Assembly: GCA_016234625.1 (NCBI GenBank)
Contig: JACRBD010000139.1
Span: forward strand, 1 to 35,610
Source of the DNA: Caulobacterales bacterium
Lineage (GTDB): Bacteria > Pseudomonadota > Alphaproteobacteria > Caulobacterales > Caulobacteraceae
Reading direction: 5' to 3'
Length of the DNA: 35,610 nt
Numbering within the stretch: the first letter of the stretch is position 1; each line of letters begins with the position of its first letter. The notes below the pieces were generated by a model. The model searched no databases. It worked only from the letters and a program-made list of their open reading frames with translations, and was not told where the DNA came from. Shown piece by piece: positions 34,389-35,610 of this stretch. The translations under genes were made by a program, and so were the position numbers.

Positions 34389-34394
34389 TGCGGC

Positions 34395-34796
34395 TCACCG
34401 CCAACGGTCTCCCGGCGCCGCCACATAGTTCACCCACACATATCCCCACGGGATGACGAGCGGGAAGATCGCGCCCATGCCGCAGGCCAGCAGGGTCTCG
34501 GCGGTCCCGGCGCTCATGCCGCCGGCCTGCCAGGCGGGAATGCCGACCAGGGCCAGCCACATGCCTTTCCAGATCATCTCGAACATCAGCAGCGGCAGCA
34601 TCTTCAGCGGGTAACGCAGGCCCAGCAGGGCCAGTAGCGAGACCGCCGCCAGCACGCACTGGACGACGCCATACATCAGCGGCCAGGGTTTTTCGGGATG
34701 GAGGATGCCCGGCCAGATCGTCAGGCCGAGGCCCACGGACATCAGCAGATAGGCGGCCCTAAGGGCATAGAGGCGCAACAGCGAGACCTGGGTCAT
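34395..34796 (-). CDS. Four-helix membrane protein of unknown function
   Basis: A 133-residue protein with four predicted membrane segments (AAYLLMSVGLGLTIWPGIL, YGVVQCVLAAVSLLALLGL, KMLPLLMFEMIWKGMWLALVGI, TLLACGMGAIFPLVIPWGYVWVNYV). The proline- and tryptophan-rich turns (HPEKPWPLM, KGMW) could mark a family, but I do not recognise one. It lies 45 bp after the small coiled-coil protein gene and is the last gene of the ArsR-led unit. Confidence 0.78.
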   Translation of the reverse strand: MTQVSLLRLYALRAAYLLMSVGLGLTIWPGILHPEKPWPLMYGVVQCVLAAVSLLALLGLRYPLKMLPLLMFEMIWKGMWLALVGIPAWQAGGMSAGTAETLLACGMGAIFPLVIPWGYVWVNYVAAPGDRWR

Positions 34797-34841
34797 GCCG
34801 GGAGTTCCTTGCAGAGATAGGAGAGGGAAAGGCCCCGGCGG

Positions 34842-35069
34842 TTAGCCGACGTCCTTGAGAATCTTCTCGATGGCGGAAAGGCGGGTCTCGATGGCGGCCA
34901 GGGCGGTCGCCTGTTCCCCGGCGACCTTCTCGACCAGATGGCGATAGGCCTCGTCGCCGGCGAGGCGGGCTTTCGCCTGCTGGATCTGGGCGACATAGCG
35001 CATGCCGAAGATCAGCAGGGCGGTCACGAACGGCAGCAGGGCGGTGAAGATGTAGATCGGCGTGGACAT
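34842..35069 (-). CDS. Small membrane-anchored coiled-coil protein
   Basis: A 75-residue protein with one N-terminal membrane helix (IYIFTALLPFVTALLIFGMRYVA) and a C-terminal amphipathic coiled-coil segment (HLVEKVAGEQATALAAIETRLSAIEKILKDV), expected in the cytoplasm. No family was recognised. It is 12 bp downstream of the ArsR-family gene, with AGGGGGACC before the ATG, so it is in its operon. Confidence 0.75.
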   Translation of the reverse strand: MSTPIYIFTALLPFVTALLIFGMRYVAQIQQAKARLAGDEAYRHLVEKVAGEQATALAAIETRLSAIEKILKDVG

Positions 35070-35081
35070 CGAAGGTCCCCC

Positions 35082-35411
35082 TCAGGTCTCGGGTTTGCTG
35101 GTCAGGGAGGCCGCCGCGCGGGCGATCGCCTCCGGTGTGAGTTGCAGGGCGAAGCCGGTGACTTCGAAGAAGTTGAGCGCCTTGCCGTCGGCGGAGAGTT
35201 CGAGCTGGCTGGCGACCAGCCCGGCCTCTTCAAGCTTGGCCAGATGCAGGTGCAGCAGCGGCCGGCTGATGCCGAGGTCGCGGGCCAGGGCGCTGATGTA
35301 GTTGCGCCCGCCCGTCTGCAGCGCCGCGATGATCCGCAACCGGTGCGGACTGGCCAGCGCCGCCAGTTTGGCCAGCAGTTGGTCTCCTGTCGGTGGCGGC
35401 GTCGCTATCAT
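35082..35411 (-). CDS. ArsR-family winged-helix regulator
   Basis: A 109-residue DNA-binding protein (LASPHRLRIIAALQTGGRNYISALARDLGISRPLLHLHLAKLEEAGLV). It has no cysteines, so it is not a thiol-type arsenic sensor; the C-terminal half (LELSADGKALNFFEVTGFALQL) may bind another ligand. The start at ATG 35411 has no ribosome-binding site, and TATTTC lies 6 bp upstream, which suggests a leaderless mRNA. The first 11 codons and the whole promoter are repeated in inverted orientation at 35495-35610. Confidence 0.88.
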   Translation of the reverse strand: MIATPPPTGDQLLAKLAALASPHRLRIIAALQTGGRNYISALARDLGISRPLLHLHLAKLEEAGLVASQLELSADGKALNFFEVTGFALQLTPEAIARAAASLTSKPET

Positions 35412-35417
35412 ATGTCA

Positions 35418-35446
35418 GAAATATCTGACGCATGTCAGGGAGTCAA
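35418..35446 (-). promoter_or_regulatory. Promoter and operator of the left ArsR-family gene
   Basis: On the minus strand TTGACT (35446-35441) and TATTTC (35423-35418) are 17 bp apart. The perfect palindrome GTCAGA-AATA-TCTGAC (35414-35429) covers the -10 and is the likely self-repression site. The ATG follows the -10 by 6 bp. Confidence 0.68.
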
Positions 35447-35451
35447 CAGGC

Positions 35452-35537
35452 GGGGACATGTGCCGTCTTCGGTACGTGTCCCCCAAACCCGCAGCCGCTC
35501 GAATGGGGGACACGTACCGAAAACGGCACATGTCCCC
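35452..35537. repeat. Double-hairpin element (family 1, copy C)
   Basis: Hairpin 1: GGGGACATGTGCC-N6-GGTACGTGTCCCC (35452-35483). Hairpin 2: GGGGACACGTACC-N6-GGCACATGTCCCC (35506-35537). It sits exactly at the centre of the large inverted duplication, so its two hairpins are also mirror copies of each other. Confidence 0.88.
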
Positions 35538-35542
35538 GCCTG

Positions 35543-35571
35543 TTGACTCCCAGACAAGCCTCAGATATTTC
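35543..35571 (+). promoter_or_regulatory. Promoter of the right ArsR-family gene copy
   Basis: TTGACT (35543-35548) and TATTTC (35566-35571) are 17 bp apart, the same as the left copy. The operator here is CTCAGA-TATT-TCAGAC, in which the inverted symmetry of the left copy is lost. The ATG at 35578 follows the -10 by 6 bp. Confidence 0.62.
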
Positions 35572-35577
35572 AGACAT

Positions 35578-35610
35578 ATGATAGCGACGCCACCACCGAC
35601 AGGAGACCAA
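35578..35610 (+). CDS. Second ArsR-family regulator, first 11 codons only (cut by window edge)
   Basis: The sequence from ATG at 35578 encodes MIATPPPTGDQ, identical to the start of the ArsR-family protein encoded at 35411 on the other strand. Nothing more is in the window, so whether it is a full paralogue, a fragment or an assembly fold-back cannot be decided here. Confidence 0.6.
   Translation, partial: MIATPPPTGDQ

Larger units (their letters stand above)
35379..35610. repeat. 232-bp inverted duplication centred between two ArsR gene starts
   Basis: Left arm 35379-35494 and right arm 35495-35610 are reverse complements with about six mismatches outside a central loop of roughly 20 bp (about 35485-35504). 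The arms hold the first 11 ArsR codons, the promoter, and one half of double-hairpin copy C. The right arm is cut by the window edge, so the duplication may extend further. Confidence 0.92.

Noticed and set aside
32908-34428. A 506-codon open frame on the plus strand opposite fliI
   Set aside because: It mirrors fliI in a GC-rich genome; its translation is low-complexity (Gly, Ala, Asp, His-rich) with no domain, while fliI on the other strand has full motifs.
35452-35537. Repeated hairpins considered as a CRISPR array
   Set aside because: There are only two palindromic units per element, with no regular spacers and no cas genes in the window.

Overview
The window reads as chromosomal DNA of a Caulobacteraceae alphaproteobacterium (Caulobacter/Phenylobacterium-like). 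The evidence is the high GC content, a CtrA of 231 residues ending in two alanines, a SciP-type DUF1153 protein, the flagellar regulator FlbD, and the order fliK-flgD-flgE-sciP-fliF-fliG-fliH-fliN-flbD-flhA. No rRNA, tRNA, phage integrase, transposase or CRISPR array was found.

Layout. 1-2487: prfA (3' end outside the window), a block of hairpin repeats and a membrane-anchored M23 peptidase. 2636-4703: an arsenic operon, arsI-arsR-aqpS-arsC, reading leftward, in which an aquaglyceroporin takes the place of an arsenite pump. 4730-7839: a large membrane M28 peptidase and a divergent secreted CVNH plus beta/gamma-crystallin protein. 7954-9037: ctrA with a strong terminator and an upstream region very rich in GANTC and TTAA sites. 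9107-11744: a HigBA-like toxin-antitoxin pair, mnmA and a VapBC pair. 11765-12526: a methyltransferase. 12576-27621: the flagellar cluster, flgL-flgK leftward and fliK through flhA rightward. 27773-29418: a TetR-led three-gene cassette. 29510-32496: a crotonase, two small envelope proteins and a GH10 xylanase lipoprotein. 32498-34272: fliJ and fliI. 34395-35610: an ArsR-family operon, with an inverted second copy of its regulator starting at the right edge.

How the genes fit together. CtrA is the expected top-level activator of early flagellar genes, and SciP its antagonist. A CtrA-like box precedes fliF and a TTAACCAT half-site precedes fliI. FlbD is the sigma-54 activator of later genes. 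Two divergent sigma-54 promoters (15772-15786 and 15925-15939), with three CCCGGCAA motifs that may be FlbD sites, lie between flgK and fliK. The window therefore holds both levels of the cascade and their targets.

Most notable points: (1) fliG carries an in-frame amber codon that separates its last 42 conserved residues; (2) a 232-bp near-perfect inverted duplication at the right edge makes two head-to-head ArsR regulators with matching promoters around a double hairpin; (3) that double hairpin belongs to a dispersed family with three copies here; (4) ten GANTC sites lie in 279 bp upstream of ctrA, together with three TTAA motifs exactly 10 bp apart.
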